Positions 28,765-38,832 of a stretch of DNA of 64,000 nucleotides are shown piece after piece. Source of the DNA: Phocaeicola oris (lineage in GTDB: Bacteria; Bacteroidota; Bacteroidia; Bacteroidales; Bacteroidaceae); the NCBI RefSeq assembly GCF_021295095.1, contig NZ_JAJLQX010000010.1, positions 47,000-110,999 of the forward strand, in the 5' to 3' direction. Both the position numbers and the translations under genes were made by a program. Within the stretch, counting starts at the first letter, position 1. Each line of letters begins with the position of its first letter. Below the pieces are notes generated by a model. The model did no database searches, was not told the origin of the DNA, and worked only from the letters and a program-made list of their open reading frames with translations.

Positions 28765-29676
28765 TCAGAAAGCTTCTTCCTGCCGGTGGAGCCACTCCTC
28801 TTTTGTTCGTTTCCACCGGTTATGTGTCCAAAGCCAAAAAGAAGGAGCACTCTGAATACTCTTTTCCAAGAGTTTCGCATACAGATCAGTCAAATGATAG
28901 TCGGGGATATCTTTAATATCATCTGCCACAAATTTATAATCACAGTGGTAATACCCACGACTAATTCGCTTAACATCTGCATAATATACCAGAGCATCCA
29001 CTTTCTTTCCAATTCTTTCCGCACCAATAAAAAAAGGAGTATCGTGATTCAAGAATTCAGTAAAATGATGAATGCTGCTCCACTTCGGAGCTTGGTCGGA
29101 GATAAAGCCAATGATCGTCTTTTGCTTTTTCTGGCGCAGCTGAAGAATCGTCCGCAATGCCTCTTTCATTGGAATGTTCTCTCCTCCGTACTGACTGCGT
29201 ATCTTCAGAAACAACTTATCAAAGACCTTACTATATAACGGATGATAGATTTGCGTACAAAGCATCCAGTCGGGAGCCCAATACGCAAAAGAAGCTATCC
29301 ATTCCCAATTACAGTAATGCCCTAAATATAAAAAACAGAAATTCTTATCTTCCTTTTGCATCCGCTCAGCCATCTCATCTATTCCTGAGAACGTCATATG
29401 TTTCTGCATCCATTCCTTTGACGCGCTGAACAATTTTATGGTCTCTACAATATAATCACAGAACCAATGATAAAAATTCTTTTCTATACGAAGCAATGTA
29501 AACGCGTCTTTATTGGGAAAAGCAGAAGTCAAGTTCTTCCGGACAATCTTTCTACGATACCTTATTATATAATAGACCAGATAAAAGAGCAAATCGGAAA
29601 ACAAATATAGCACCGTCAGAGGAAGAAGTGATATAAGATATCCTACGCCGTATAAGATATAATAGAGAATATTCAT
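28765..29676 (-). CDS. LpxL/HtrB-type lipid A acyltransferase
   Basis: A 303-residue membrane-associated acyltransferase with one N-terminal hydrophobic anchor (about 5-40). The catalytic Hx4E motif is LGHYCNWEW. Further family motifs are GFISDQAPKWSS and FIGAERIGKK. Family members add secondary acyl chains to lipid A from acyl carrier protein. It lies beside the lipopolysaccharide-core operon on the opposite strand and 20 bp downstream of purN. Chain position and length are not predictable here. Confidence 0.9.
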   Translation of the reverse strand: MNILYYILYGVGYLISLLPLTVLYLFSDLLFYLVYYIIRYRRKIVRKNLTSAFPNKDAFTLLRIEKNFYHWFCDYIVETIKLFSASKEWMQKHMTFSGIDEMAERMQKEDKNFCFLYLGHYCNWEWIASFAYWAPDWMLCTQIYHPLYSKVFDKLFLKIRSQYGGENIPMKEALRTILQLRQKKQKTIIGFISDQAPKWSSIHHFTEFLNHDTPFFIGAERIGKKVDALVYYADVKRISRGYYHCDYKFVADDIKDIPDYHLTDLYAKLLEKSIQSAPSFWLWTHNRWKRTKEEWLHRQEEAF

Positions 29677-29696
29677 AATTTAATTAATAAGTATCA

Positions 29697-30281
29697 CTAT
29701 TTAATCTGACAGATTGGTATACCTAACAAGACAGCTTCAATAACCACTGGGAAATACTTATATTCCAACTTATGAACTCTCTGGGCTAAACTCTCGGGAG
29801 TATCATCAGGCTTTACAATACACTTAGCTTGGAAAATATTCGTTCCCCGATCATAATTATTATCAATATAATGAATCGTTATTCCGCTCTCATTATCTCC
29901 GTCAGCAATAACAGAAGCATGTACTCTCAGACCATACATTCCTTTTCCACCATGCTTCGGAAGTAAAGCAGGATGAATATTTACAATTTTATCCGGATAT
30001 GCGTTTAGAATCTCTTCAGGTAATTTATATAAGAAACCGGCGAGAACAATAAAATCTACATTATATTTTTGCAATTCTTTAAGCGCAACACCATTCGTAA
30101 AATCAGAATTTGGAACGAATTTCACTTCCACGCCAAGTTTCTCTCCCCGTTGAAAAACTCCAATATGCTGTTTATTAGCAAATACTACCACAACTTCTGC
30201 TGTTTTTCTCTGCTGAAAATAACATATAATATTTTCTGCATTAGTGCCTTCTCCTGAGGCAAGAATCGCTATCTTCTTCAT
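29697..30281 (-). CDS. purN: Phosphoribosylglycinamide formyltransferase
   Basis: A 194-residue cytosolic enzyme of purine synthesis. It transfers a formyl group from 10-formyltetrahydrofolate to glycinamide ribonucleotide. The N-terminal ASGEGTNAENI binds the phosphate. NIHPALLPKHGGKG carries the catalytic Asn-His region, and GITIHYIDNNYDRG the downstream conserved His and Asp. Length is typical. It is transcribed away from acpP and is followed by the LpxL-type gene after 20 bp. Confidence 0.94.
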   Translation of the reverse strand: MKKIAILASGEGTNAENIICYFQQRKTAEVVVVFANKQHIGVFQRGEKLGVEVKFVPNSDFTNGVALKELQKYNVDFIVLAGFLYKLPEEILNAYPDKIVNIHPALLPKHGGKGMYGLRVHASVIADGDNESGITIHYIDNNYDRGTNIFQAKCIVKPDDTPESLAQRVHKLEYKYFPVVIEAVLLGIPICQIK

Positions 30282-30348
30282 ATTTTAACTGTTTAAATGC
30301 ACAAAAAATAAAAAAATGTGCAAAATCTGCAATTTATTTGCTCGAATA

Positions 30349-30380
30349 TTTGCTCATGACAAGAAATATTTATTCCTTTG
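30349..30380 (+). promoter_or_regulatory. Promoter of acpP-fabF-rnc
   Basis: TTTG at 30349-30352, a 20-nt spacer and TTCCTTTG at 30373-30380 fit the Bacteroidota consensus with one mismatch, about 55 bp before acpP. Confidence 0.7.
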
Positions 30381-30434
30381 CACCCGCAAAGAAACGAAAA
30401 ATAAATCAATTTATTAACTAAAAAAATTAAAGTT

Positions 30435-30686
30435 ATGTCTGAAATTGCATCAAAAGTAAAATCTATTATCGTTGATAAATTAGGTGTAGAAGAGTCAGAA
30501 GTCACCAATGAAGCTAGTTTCACTAATGATTTGGGAGCAGATTCATTGGATACAGTAGAATTGATTATGGAGTTTGAAAAAGAATTTGGTATTTCAATTC
30601 CTGATGATCAGGCTGAGAAGATTGCCACTGTAGGTGATGCTATCTCATACATCGAAGCAAATACTGGCGATAATAAAGAAGCTTAA
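30435..30686 (+). CDS. acpP: Acyl carrier protein
   Basis: An 83-residue acidic helical protein. The serine that carries 4'-phosphopantetheine is in [11 protein letters not shown] (Ser 36). It holds growing acyl chains for fatty-acid synthesis and donates them for lipid A. fabF begins 21 bp downstream, and rnc follows, in the conserved bacterial acpP-fabF-rnc order. A good promoter lies at 30349-30380. Confidence 0.97.
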   Translation: MSEIASKVKSIIVDKLGVEESEVTNEASFTNDLGADSLDTVELIMEFEKEFGISIPDDQAEKIATVGDAISYIEANTGDNKEA

Positions 30687-30707
30687 TAATTATCTCGATT
30701 ATTTAAA

Positions 30708-31973
30708 ATGGAATTAAAGAGAGTAGTAGTAACGGGTCTTGGTGCACTTACTCCGATAGGAAATACTGTCCCTGAATATTGGGATGGTCTTTTAAAAGGT
30801 AAAAGTGGAGCAGGACCTATTACTCATTTCGATTCGTCCAAATTCAAAACTCATTTTGCATGCGAAGTAAAGAACTTTGATGCAGCCGAATTTATCGACA
30901 AGAAAGAGTTGCGTAAGATGGACTTATACACTCAATATGCAATTGTAGTAGCAAAAGAGGCTATCAAGGATTCAGGAATGGATCTTGAGAAAGAAGACAA
31001 AGATCGTATTGGAGTTATCTATGGCGTCGGCATCGGCGGTATCTCTACTTTTGAGAAAGAAGTTGAAGAATACGCTGCAATCAAAGATACCATCGGACCT
31101 CGTTTCAATCCGTTCTTCATTCCTATGATGATTTCTGATATTGCTTGCGGATACATCTCTATTGAGTATGGTTTCCGTGGTCCGAACTTCACTACTACAT
31201 CTGCATGCGCTTCCTCATCTAATGCAATTGCGGACGCATTCAACTACATCCGTTTGGGAAAAGCAAACATAATTCTTGCAGGAGGTGCCGAAGCTGCTAT
31301 CTTCCCTGTTGGAGTAGGTGGCTTTAACTCTATGAAGGCACTCTCAACACGTAATGAAGAAGCAGAACATGCGTCTCGTCCATTCAGCAAATCACGTGAT
31401 GGCTTTGTCATGGGTGAAGGTGCCGGATGTTTGATTCTTGAAGAGTTAGAACACGCTAAAGCTCGCGGCGCAAAGATTTATGCCGAACTTGCCGGTGTTG
31501 GAGCTTCTGCCGATGCTTATCATATCACAGCTTCTCATCCTGAGGGGTTAGGCGCGAAATTAGTTATGAAAGCAGCTCTGGAAGATGCCGAAATGACTCC
31601 TGAAGACATTGATTATATCAATGTTCACGGAACATCTACACCTGTTGGCGATGTTTCTGAGGCTAAGGCTATCAAGGAAGTATTTGGCGATGCTGCATAC
31701 AAGTTAAATATCAGCTCAACAAAATCTATGACCGGACATCTGCTTGGCGCTGCCGGTGCTATCGAGGCAATAGCTTGTACTTTGAGTGTAAAGAATGACA
31801 TCATACCTCCAACTATTAACCATGAGGAGGGTGATGATGATGAAAACATTGATTACAATATGAACTTTACGTTCAATAAGGCTCAAAACCGAACAGTTCG
31901 TGCAGCTTTAAGCAATACATTCGGATTCGGTGGGCATAACGCATGTGTAATCATAAAAAAATACGCAGAATAA
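30708..31973 (+). CDS. fabF: Beta-ketoacyl-[acyl-carrier-protein] synthase II
   Basis: A 421-residue condensing enzyme that elongates acyl-ACP with malonyl-ACP. The Cys-His-His active site is visible: Cys in TTSACASSSNAIADA, His in NVHGTSTPVGDVSE and His in KSMTGHLLGAAGAIEA. The C-terminal SNTFGFGGHNACVI is also conserved. It lies between acpP (21 bp) and rnc (3 bp), so the three are one transcript. Confidence 0.97.
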   Translation: MELKRVVVTGLGALTPIGNTVPEYWDGLLKGKSGAGPITHFDSSKFKTHFACEVKNFDAAEFIDKKELRKMDLYTQYAIVVAKEAIKDSGMDLEKEDKDRIGVIYGVGIGGISTFEKEVEEYAAIKDTIGPRFNPFFIPMMISDIACGYISIEYGFRGPNFTTTSACASSSNAIADAFNYIRLGKANIILAGGAEAAIFPVGVGGFNSMKALSTRNEEAEHASRPFSKSRDGFVMGEGAGCLILEELEHAKARGAKIYAELAGVGASADAYHITASHPEGLGAKLVMKAALEDAEMTPEDIDYINVHGTSTPVGDVSEAKAIKEVFGDAAYKLNISSTKSMTGHLLGAAGAIEAIACTLSVKNDIIPPTINHEEGDDDENIDYNMNFTFNKAQNRTVRAALSNTFGFGGHNACVIIKKYAE

Positions 31974-31976
31974 GTC

Positions 31977-32924
31977 GTGTATAACTGTTTAATAGATAGA
32001 ATAAGACTCCTGTTCCATAAGGATAAGGAGTCTTATCTTCGTTTTTACCATATCCTCGGATTCTATCCACATAACATCAGTTATTACAAACAAGCATTAC
32101 TACATAAGTCTTTATCGGTCAAAGACAAAGGACGATGGGTTAACAACGAGCGACTGGAATTCCTTGGTGATGCTGTGCTTGATGCTGTTGTAGGTGACAT
32201 CGTTTACCGTAAATTTGAAGGGAAACGTGAAGGGTTCCTTACGAATACCCGCTCAAAAATAGTACAACGCGAAACATTAAATCGTGTAGCAGAGGAGATT
32301 GGCTTAGACAAACTGATAAAATACACCACACACCAATCGGCTCATAACAGCTACCTGTCGGGAAACGCTTTTGAAGCAATCATCGGCGCAATTTATTTGG
32401 ATCGCGGATATAAGGCTTGTCAATACTTCATTGGACATCGTATCATCGGACCGTATATCGACCTTAATAAAATATCCACTCAAGAAGTTAACTTTAAGTC
32501 GAAACTGATTGAATGGAGCCAAAAGAATCATTTTCTCATAGATTTTCAGCTAATAAACGAATCGCACGATCAACTCTACAGTCCGACTTTCGAGAGTGAA
32601 GTGACCGTTGAAGGAATTATTACCGGACATGGTCAGGGATACTCTAAAAAAGAATCGCAACAGAAAGCCGCAAAAGAAACGTTAGAAAAGCTGAAGATAG
32701 ATAAAGACCTGAAAGAGCAAATTATAGAGGCGAAGAATATACGCGACGAACAGGAAAATCCTGTTTTAAGAGAGTCGCTTACCAACGAAATCTATAAAGA
32801 CGATACCGCTTCGGTTCCTGTACCTGAACAACAGAATCCACTCGACGTGGAAGAAAGAGAAAGATTCACCACAAGCTCAACCGAAGATATCATCCACGCA
32901 GCCGAAGAGGAAGCTTATAAATAA
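31977..32924 (+). CDS. rnc: Ribonuclease III
   Basis: A 315-residue double-stranded-RNA endonuclease used in rRNA and mRNA processing. The catalytic signature is NNERLEFLGDAVLDAVVGD, with the second acidic patch in GNAFEAIIGAIYLD. A double-stranded-RNA-binding domain lies at about 170-240 (TVEGIITGHGQGYSKKESQQKAA). A charged, probably disordered tail of about 75 residues follows, longer than in E. coli. The start is GTG at 31977, 3 bp after the fabF stop, and the sequence from there matches the family's usual N-terminus. Confidence 0.95.
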   Translation: MYNCLIDRIRLLFHKDKESYLRFYHILGFYPHNISYYKQALLHKSLSVKDKGRWVNNERLEFLGDAVLDAVVGDIVYRKFEGKREGFLTNTRSKIVQRETLNRVAEEIGLDKLIKYTTHQSAHNSYLSGNAFEAIIGAIYLDRGYKACQYFIGHRIIGPYIDLNKISTQEVNFKSKLIEWSQKNHFLIDFQLINESHDQLYSPTFESEVTVEGIITGHGQGYSKKESQQKAAKETLEKLKIDKDLKEQIIEAKNIRDEQENPVLRESLTNEIYKDDTASVPVPEQQNPLDVEERERFTTSSTEDIIHAAEEEAYK

Positions 32925-33189
32925 GTTACCATACAATAACTCAAAACATGTTGGGGTGTGCCTATTTTGACACGCCTTTATCCGGTTTTGCTAAACGGGC
33001 AAGCCCGGGACTCTTGCGTGTCCGACTTTCTTGCGCTGTCTATTAAAACAGCAGAGGTTGCCCGATAGTGTCCAGCGAATCAGAATGCTTTCCATGGTAG
33101 TGTCTACTGATTCTGTTAATATAGCAGAAAGTGTTCAGCTAAATCAAGTAAAGTCATGAATATCACTTTATGAAACCATTTTGATGAGT

Positions 33190-33426
33190 TATAAAAGTGA
33201 TACGTATAAGTTAGTCAATTGATGCGTATGAGTTGATCGATTCATCCGCATGAGTTGAGTGACTCATCCGCATGAGTTGCTCGGTTCATCCGCATGACTT
33301 TTCCTCCATCTCTTTATGACCATTTTAATAAACCTAATAAAAAAGGAAAAAACTCTGTTTAAACATGCTATAAGGCCATATTCCACTTTCGTATGGTTCT
33401 ATATGGCCTCTCTGTTATTTCTTCGA
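33190..33426 (+). repeat. Dispersed 22-bp-array element, copy C (second unit type)
   Basis: Four 22-bp units run from 33200 to 33287, with a partial fifth. The last two are ATCCGCATGAGTTGAGTGACTC and ATCCGCATGAGTTGCTCGGTTC. They resemble the single palindromic unit found beside the arrays in copies A, B and D, here expanded. The right flank is the same as in copy B: CTTTTCCTCCATCTCTTTATG, then a GGCCATAT (33374-33381)/ATATGGCC (33401-33408) hairpin, ending CTCTGTTATTTCTTCGAA. The earlier part of the gap (32925-33189) has no gene and contains only a diffuse set of short AGCAGA/GTGTCC-type repeats. Confidence 0.85.
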
Positions 33427-33467
33427 ATTCATGTTATCTTAAATATATAAATTCTTAAAAACTAAGT

Positions 33468-33499
33468 TTTGTGGAAATCAAAATCTATGTTTACATTTG
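33468..33499 (+). promoter_or_regulatory. Promoter of the GH127 gene
   Basis: TTTG at 33468-33471, exactly 20 nt, then TACATTTG at 33492-33499: a full match to the Bacteroidota consensus, about 37 bp before the start codon and just after repeat copy C. Confidence 0.8.
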
Positions 33500-33535
33500 T
33501 ATCATGTTTTTTAATCTTACAATATTTAATACACA

Positions 33536-35392
33536 ATGAAAAAGATATTATTAGCTACGTTATGTTTTGTGGGCTTTACTGCTTGCTCTGCGAAAAAAGA
33601 GGCAGAGACTGTTGATACATTCAGAAAAGTGGATCAGGTCGATTTCTCTAATGTTCATATTCACGATAACTTTTGGTCTCCTCGGTTGGAGAAACATATT
33701 ATGGTGACTTTGCCGGTTTGTATCGATCAGATAGAAAATCAGACGGGACGTATCCGTAACTTTGAAAATGCGGCAAAACGCTCGGGAGAGCACTCCGGAA
33801 TATTCTTTGATGACTCTGATGTTTATAAAGCAGTGGAAGGTATGGCATACAGTTTGATTAATCATCCCGACACTGCTTTGGAGAAGAAAGCAGACGAGTG
33901 GATAGACAAGTTCGCTGCCGCTCAAATGCCTGATGGATATATTAATACTTATTATACATTGACAGGTTTGGATAAACGCTGGACCAATATGGATAAGCAT
34001 GAGATGTACTGTGCCGGACACATGATAGAGGCTGCCGTAGCTTATTATGAAGCGACCGGTAAGCGGAAGATGCTGGATGTGGCACAACGGATGGCCGACT
34101 ATATGATGACGGTGTTCGGACCGGAAAAGCGACATTGGGTTCCGGGGCATGAAGAGATTGAAATGGCTTTGGTCAAGTTATATAAGGTGACGGGAGAGAA
34201 AAAGTATGTAGACTTTGCCTATTGGTTGCTTGAGGAGCGTGGGCATGGCTATGGTTCCGATGGTAATGTGCCTAATGGTTGGAATCAGAAGTATTATCAA
34301 GATGCTATTCCTGTCCGTGATCAGGAGAAGATTAGCGGACATGCTGTTCGCAGTATGTATCTGTTCTGTGGAATGGCCGATGTAGCTGCTTTAAAACAGG
34401 ATTCAGGCTATATGGCGGCATTGAATCGTCTTTGGGATAATGTGGTTCTTCAAAATATGTATATTACCGGAGGTATCGGGTCATCATCGCATAACGAAGG
34501 CTTTACGGTTGACTATGATCTTCCGAATAAAGAGGCTTATTGCGAGACTTGTGCCTCTGTCGGAATGGTTCTTTGGAACGCACGTATGAATGAGTTGACC
34601 GGTGACGCAAAGTATGTGGATGTGCTTGAACGTTCGATGTATAATGGAGCTTTGGCGGGTATCAATCTGAAAGGTGATCGTTTCTTTTATGTCAATCCAT
34701 TGGAGTCGGATGGTGACCACCATCGTCAAGCATGGTACGGGTGTGCTTGCTGTCCGAGTCAAATTTCCCGTTTTCTGCCTTCTATTGGTAATTATATTTA
34801 TGGAACATCAAAAAACGCCGTATATGTCAATTTGTATATAGGTAATGACGCGAAGTTCAAGATGGGCGAAAAGGAAATAGAATTTAATATGGAGACAAAT
34901 TACCCTTGGAATGGTGCTGTGAAGCTGACGGTAGATAGCGATTTTAAAGAAGATATTCGTATGCGTATTCCGGATTGGTGTAAGGATTATACGCTGGCAG
35001 TCAATGGCAAATCGGTTACTCCAACTATAGATAAAGGTTATGCTGTGTTGACCAACAAATGGAAAAAGGGTGATGTGATAGAGCTGAATATGGATATGCC
35101 GATAGAAGTGAAGGCTGCTGATTCACGCGTAAAGCAGGATGCGGGTAAGCGAGCAATTCAGCGTGGTCCGTTGGTATATTGCATGGAAGAGACCGATAAT
35201 AAGGATCATTATGATGAGTTGACTTTATCTTCGGAAACAAAGTATGTTTCTGAATTCGATGATACTCTTTTGGGGGGAGTAGTAAAGGTTCGGGCAAATG
35301 ATAAGGATAAGGTGATAAATTTCATTCCATATTATGCTTGGGATAATCGTGAAGCCGGTAAGATGAAAGTTTGGATAGACTATACGGAATGA
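33536..35392 (+). CDS. GH127-family glycoside hydrolase lipoprotein (beta-L-arabinofuranosidase type)
   Basis: A 618-residue exported lipoprotein with lipobox in VGFTAC (Cys 17). The (alpha/alpha)6 barrel carries the family's zinc-cysteine active site: Glu and Cys in NKEAYCETCASVG and the adjacent Cys pair in YGCACCPSQISRF. GH127 enzymes release L-arabinofuranose from beta-linked arabinosides using a cysteine nucleophile. DUF1680 proteins of other specificity share the fold, so the substrate is not certain. It has its own promoter and a poly-T hairpin at 35450-35470. The SusCD pair downstream may import its products. Confidence 0.87.
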   Translation: MKKILLATLCFVGFTACSAKKEAETVDTFRKVDQVDFSNVHIHDNFWSPRLEKHIMVTLPVCIDQIENQTGRIRNFENAAKRSGEHSGIFFDDSDVYKAVEGMAYSLINHPDTALEKKADEWIDKFAAAQMPDGYINTYYTLTGLDKRWTNMDKHEMYCAGHMIEAAVAYYEATGKRKMLDVAQRMADYMMTVFGPEKRHWVPGHEEIEMALVKLYKVTGEKKYVDFAYWLLEERGHGYGSDGNVPNGWNQKYYQDAIPVRDQEKISGHAVRSMYLFCGMADVAALKQDSGYMAALNRLWDNVVLQNMYITGGIGSSSHNEGFTVDYDLPNKEAYCETCASVGMVLWNARMNELTGDAKYVDVLERSMYNGALAGINLKGDRFFYVNPLESDGDHHRQAWYGCACCPSQISRFLPSIGNYIYGTSKNAVYVNLYIGNDAKFKMGEKEIEFNMETNYPWNGAVKLTVDSDFKEDIRMRIPDWCKDYTLAVNGKSVTPTIDKGYAVLTNKWKKGDVIELNMDMPIEVKAADSRVKQDAGKRAIQRGPLVYCMEETDNKDHYDELTLSSETKYVSEFDDTLLGGVVKVRANDKDKVINFIPYYAWDNREAGKMKVWIDYTE

Positions 35393-35449
35393 TGATGCCA
35401 TAAAGAATAATGGTATTATTGCTGTATTAATTTTTTTAATGTTTTAAAC

Positions 35450-35475
35450 AACTTTTTTGGCAAAAAAGTTTTCTA
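35450..35475 (+). terminator. Hairpin terminator after GH127
   Basis: AACTTTTTT (35450-35458) pairs with AAAAAAGTT (35462-35470), followed by TTCT. The remaining gap to 35723 is AT-rich leader of the SusC gene with no clear promoter. Confidence 0.6.
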
Positions 35476-35723
35476 ATTGGAAAAAAAAGAATAAAATTGT
35501 ACTTCTTTTCTTGAGAGTGGAGATACGATTTTATTCTTTTTCCTTCAATTATTTTTAGAGAGAGGAGATGTAACTGTGATTATAGAAGAATCTGTAGATT
35601 ATCATGTAAGATTAGTGTTTTTACACTTCTATTTTCCATGCTAATCATGAAACTAAAGCAAGTTTTTAAACGGATTGAACTTTTGAGAAACTAATATTGT
35701 TAGTCATAAATAATATTGTCAAA

Positions 35724-38700
35724 ATGAGAAAGAAAAATTTTCTAGCAATTTGTTGCTTCGCGTTGGTCCCGGTGACGGATGCTTTAGCAATCAACACGTT
35801 TCCTGTAGACAATTCATCTGAGATTACCCAACAGAGTAGGATCACGGTGAAAGGTAGCATTAAGGATAGTAAGGGTGAGCCTGTTATTGGTGCTGCTGTT
35901 AAGGTAAAAGGTACTACGATTGGTACCATCTCTGATTTCGATGGAAACTATACGTTGGAAGTTCCACGTAATGCTATTCTCGAAATTTCGTATGTTGGCT
36001 ACGACTCTCAGGAAGTAGCTGTAAGTGGTAAGAGTACGGTCAATATCACATTGGCGGAATCTACAGAGCAATTAGGTGAGGTTGTTGTAACAGCCATGGG
36101 TATTGTTCGTAATACCCGTACTCTTTCTTATTCCACCCAATCTGTCCGTGGTGATGAACTTACTGCGGCAAGAGGTACTTCCGGTAATGTTCTTGATGCT
36201 TTGAAAGGTAAGATTGCCGGTGCCGATATCAATACCACTTCTCAGTTGGGTGGTGCTTCTCGTATCGTTCTTCGTGGTGTTAAGTCTGTTGGTGGTGGTG
36301 CTAACGCATTGATTGTCATTGATGGTGTTCCTATTCAGAATCCGAATACCGGTAATATGGGTTCTGAGTGGCAAAGCTATATGGGATCTGATGGTGCTGT
36401 CGATATCAATCCTGATGATATTCTTTCTATGGATGTCTTAAAAGGTCCGTCTGCGGCAGCTCTTTATGGAAGCGACGCGGCTAACGGTGCTATTATCATT
36501 ACAACTAAGTCTGGTAAGGAAGGTCACTTTGAGGCTACCTATAATGGTAGCGCTTCAGTTGACATGCCTGTTTACCTGATGAAGATGCAAAACACTTATG
36601 GACGTGGTAACGGTGGCGTCTACGCAGAAGGAGCCGGTGAAAGCTGGGGAACCAAGGCTGCATGTTATCCCGATAACTTCAAGGATGTATTCCGTAATGG
36701 AACTACTTTGAGTAATTCTGTTAGCTTCCAAGGAGGTAATAAGGACATGAAAGGATTCGCTTCTTATACTAATAATCATAGTATAGGTAATATTCCTAAT
36801 AACTTTATGAACAAGAATACATTCGATGTTCGTGTCCAGTCAAACTTTATCAAGAACTTATCTACAGACGCGAAGATTACTTATTCTCAGTATAAGATAA
36901 ATGGCATGCCTCCCATTGGTGATACCGGTTTGGGTATTGATGATTATATCATGCCTCGTGATATGTCAATCTCAGAATTGAGAGATTACGAAGGAGTTGA
37001 TGAGGGTACAGGTCAGCCGGTTCGTAAGTATTGGACAGTTTCTTCCGTATTCGATAATCCTTATTGGGTTGTGAATCATACTCGTCAAAACCAGTTTCGT
37101 AAACGTTTGTTGGCTTTGTTCAGCGTTAAGTATGATATTACCCCTTGGTTGAATATTCAGGGGCGTTACAGTTACGATTACTATTATAATAAGGATGTTC
37201 GTACTGCATATCATGGTACACGTACTTGGACTGGTCAGGTTAATACCGGTGGTTACATGGGCGATTGGCGAACTGAAGATACGCAACAGAATATGGATGT
37301 CTTGTTGAATGGTGAAAATCATTTTGGAGACTTCAAATTAACATATAACTTAGGCGCTACTGATATTAAGAGTAAGTATAATGGTATAGGTATTACCGGT
37401 AACGGATTATCTATTACCAATAAGTTTCATTTAGGTTTTGCTACTGCTCCCACAAACAATTGGGGTTGGAGTAAGTCAGAGTTACAAGCTGTATACGGTA
37501 CAGCTCAGTTGGGTTGGAAAGAGGCGTTATATTTGGATGTAACCGGTCGTAACGACTGGTCTTCTACATTACCGGCTAATTATAGCTATTTCTATCCGTC
37601 AGTTGGTTTAACCGGCATTCTGAGTGAGTTGTTCAAGATGCCGGAATGGATCAGTTTCTCTAAGTTACGTGCATCTTGGGCAAAGGTAGGTGCCTCTGCT
37701 GGTGCTTATATGTTGACAGAGTCATATAGCTATGATTCTAACAATGGATATGTCGGCACTTCCGATACAAAGATGATTCCGGACTTGAAGCCGGAGATGA
37801 CGACTTCTTGGGAAATAGGTACCGAGTGGAAGTTCCTGAATAATCGCTTGGGCATTGACTTCACTTACTATGATTCTCGTACTAAGAACCAGTTGATTAC
37901 TGTTGATATGCCCTGGTCCTCAGGTTATTCAAATCGGTATATCAACTGTGGTCGTGTAGACAATAAAGGTATTGAACTTTCTATCAATGCTCGTCCTATT
38001 GAAACTAAAGACTTCTTATGGTCAACCACCGTTAACATTGCCCATAATAAGAACAAGTTGGTTACATTATACGAAAATCTTAATCAGTATCAGATAGGCG
38101 GTTCTGCTAAATTCTCTACTTTGTGGTCAGTTGTTGGTGAGCAGATAGGTGAACTTCACGGACAGACTTGGCAGAAGAATGCAGCAGGTCAATATGTTGT
38201 AGATGCTGACGGTTTGCCGGTATTGACAGATTCAAGTGAAAAGATCGGTAACTACAATCCTAAAGTACAGATTGGATGGAGTAACTCTTTCAATTACAAA
38301 CGTTTCAATTTGAATTTCTTGATTGATGGTAAGATTGGTGGTGTCTTTATGTCTGCTACAGATGCTGTTTTAGCATTTTATGGTGTTGGAGATTACACAG
38401 CAGAACATCGTGAAGGGAGTTGGGTTCTTGATGCTGTCACAGAAGATGGTTCTCAGAACACAAAAGCTATTACATCAGAGTCTTTTTGGAAGAAAGTTTC
38501 AGGTGGACGTTACGGTGCTGCCGGTTTCTTTACTTATGATGCAACAAACTTCCGTCTGCGTAATATTCAGATAGGTTATGATATTCCTTTGAGTGGTGAA
38601 CTTACTAAGTATATAAAGACAGCCCATATAGCTTTGACAGGTCATAACTTATTTTTCTTCTATCGAGGAAAGAATAAGCTGAAGATTCCGGGATTAAAAG

Positions 38701-38819
38701 ATCGTTCTATTCCGGTCGATCCAGATCAGGCAGTGGGTGCCGGTTCTTATCAAGGTAGTGAAATGGGTCTGTTGCCGTCAACAAGATCTATAGGTGTCAA
38801 TCTTAATTTAACTTTCTAA
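35724..38819 (+). CDS. SusC-family TonB-dependent transporter (pair 1)
   Basis: A 1031-residue outer membrane transporter. The ATG at 35724 is chosen because it gives MRKKNFLAICCFALV, a normal signal peptide; the frame upstream starts with TTG. A carboxypeptidase-regulatory-like domain (VKGSIKDSKGEPVIGAAVKV) precedes the plug (GNVLDALKGKIAGADINT, DGVPIQNPN, GPSAAALYGSDAANGAIIITTKSG) and the barrel. It lacks an STN domain, so it is not of the sigma-signalling type. The SusD partner follows after 13 bp. Together they import an oligosaccharide, perhaps arabinose-containing given the upstream GH127. Confidence 0.93.
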   Translation: MRKKNFLAICCFALVPVTDALAINTFPVDNSSEITQQSRITVKGSIKDSKGEPVIGAAVKVKGTTIGTISDFDGNYTLEVPRNAILEISYVGYDSQEVAVSGKSTVNITLAESTEQLGEVVVTAMGIVRNTRTLSYSTQSVRGDELTAARGTSGNVLDALKGKIAGADINTTSQLGGASRIVLRGVKSVGGGANALIVIDGVPIQNPNTGNMGSEWQSYMGSDGAVDINPDDILSMDVLKGPSAAALYGSDAANGAIIITTKSGKEGHFEATYNGSASVDMPVYLMKMQNTYGRGNGGVYAEGAGESWGTKAACYPDNFKDVFRNGTTLSNSVSFQGGNKDMKGFASYTNNHSIGNIPNNFMNKNTFDVRVQSNFIKNLSTDAKITYSQYKINGMPPIGDTGLGIDDYIMPRDMSISELRDYEGVDEGTGQPVRKYWTVSSVFDNPYWVVNHTRQNQFRKRLLALFSVKYDITPWLNIQGRYSYDYYYNKDVRTAYHGTRTWTGQVNTGGYMGDWRTEDTQQNMDVLLNGENHFGDFKLTYNLGATDIKSKYNGIGITGNGLSITNKFHLGFATAPTNNWGWSKSELQAVYGTAQLGWKEALYLDVTGRNDWSSTLPANYSYFYPSVGLTGILSELFKMPEWISFSKLRASWAKVGASAGAYMLTESYSYDSNNGYVGTSDTKMIPDLKPEMTTSWEIGTEWKFLNNRLGIDFTYYDSRTKNQLITVDMPWSSGYSNRYINCGRVDNKGIELSINARPIETKDFLWSTTVNIAHNKNKLVTLYENLNQYQIGGSAKFSTLWSVVGEQIGELHGQTWQKNAAGQYVVDADGLPVLTDSSEKIGNYNPKVQIGWSNSFNYKRFNLNFLIDGKIGGVFMSATDAVLAFYGVGDYTAEHREGSWVLDAVTEDGSQNTKAITSESFWKKVSGGRYGAAGFFTYDATNFRLRNIQIGYDIPLSGELTKYIKTAHIALTGHNLFFFYRGKNKLKIPGLKDRSIPVDPDQAVGAGSYQGSEMGLLPSTRSIGVNLNLTF

Positions 38820-38832
38820 ATTATTGATCAAT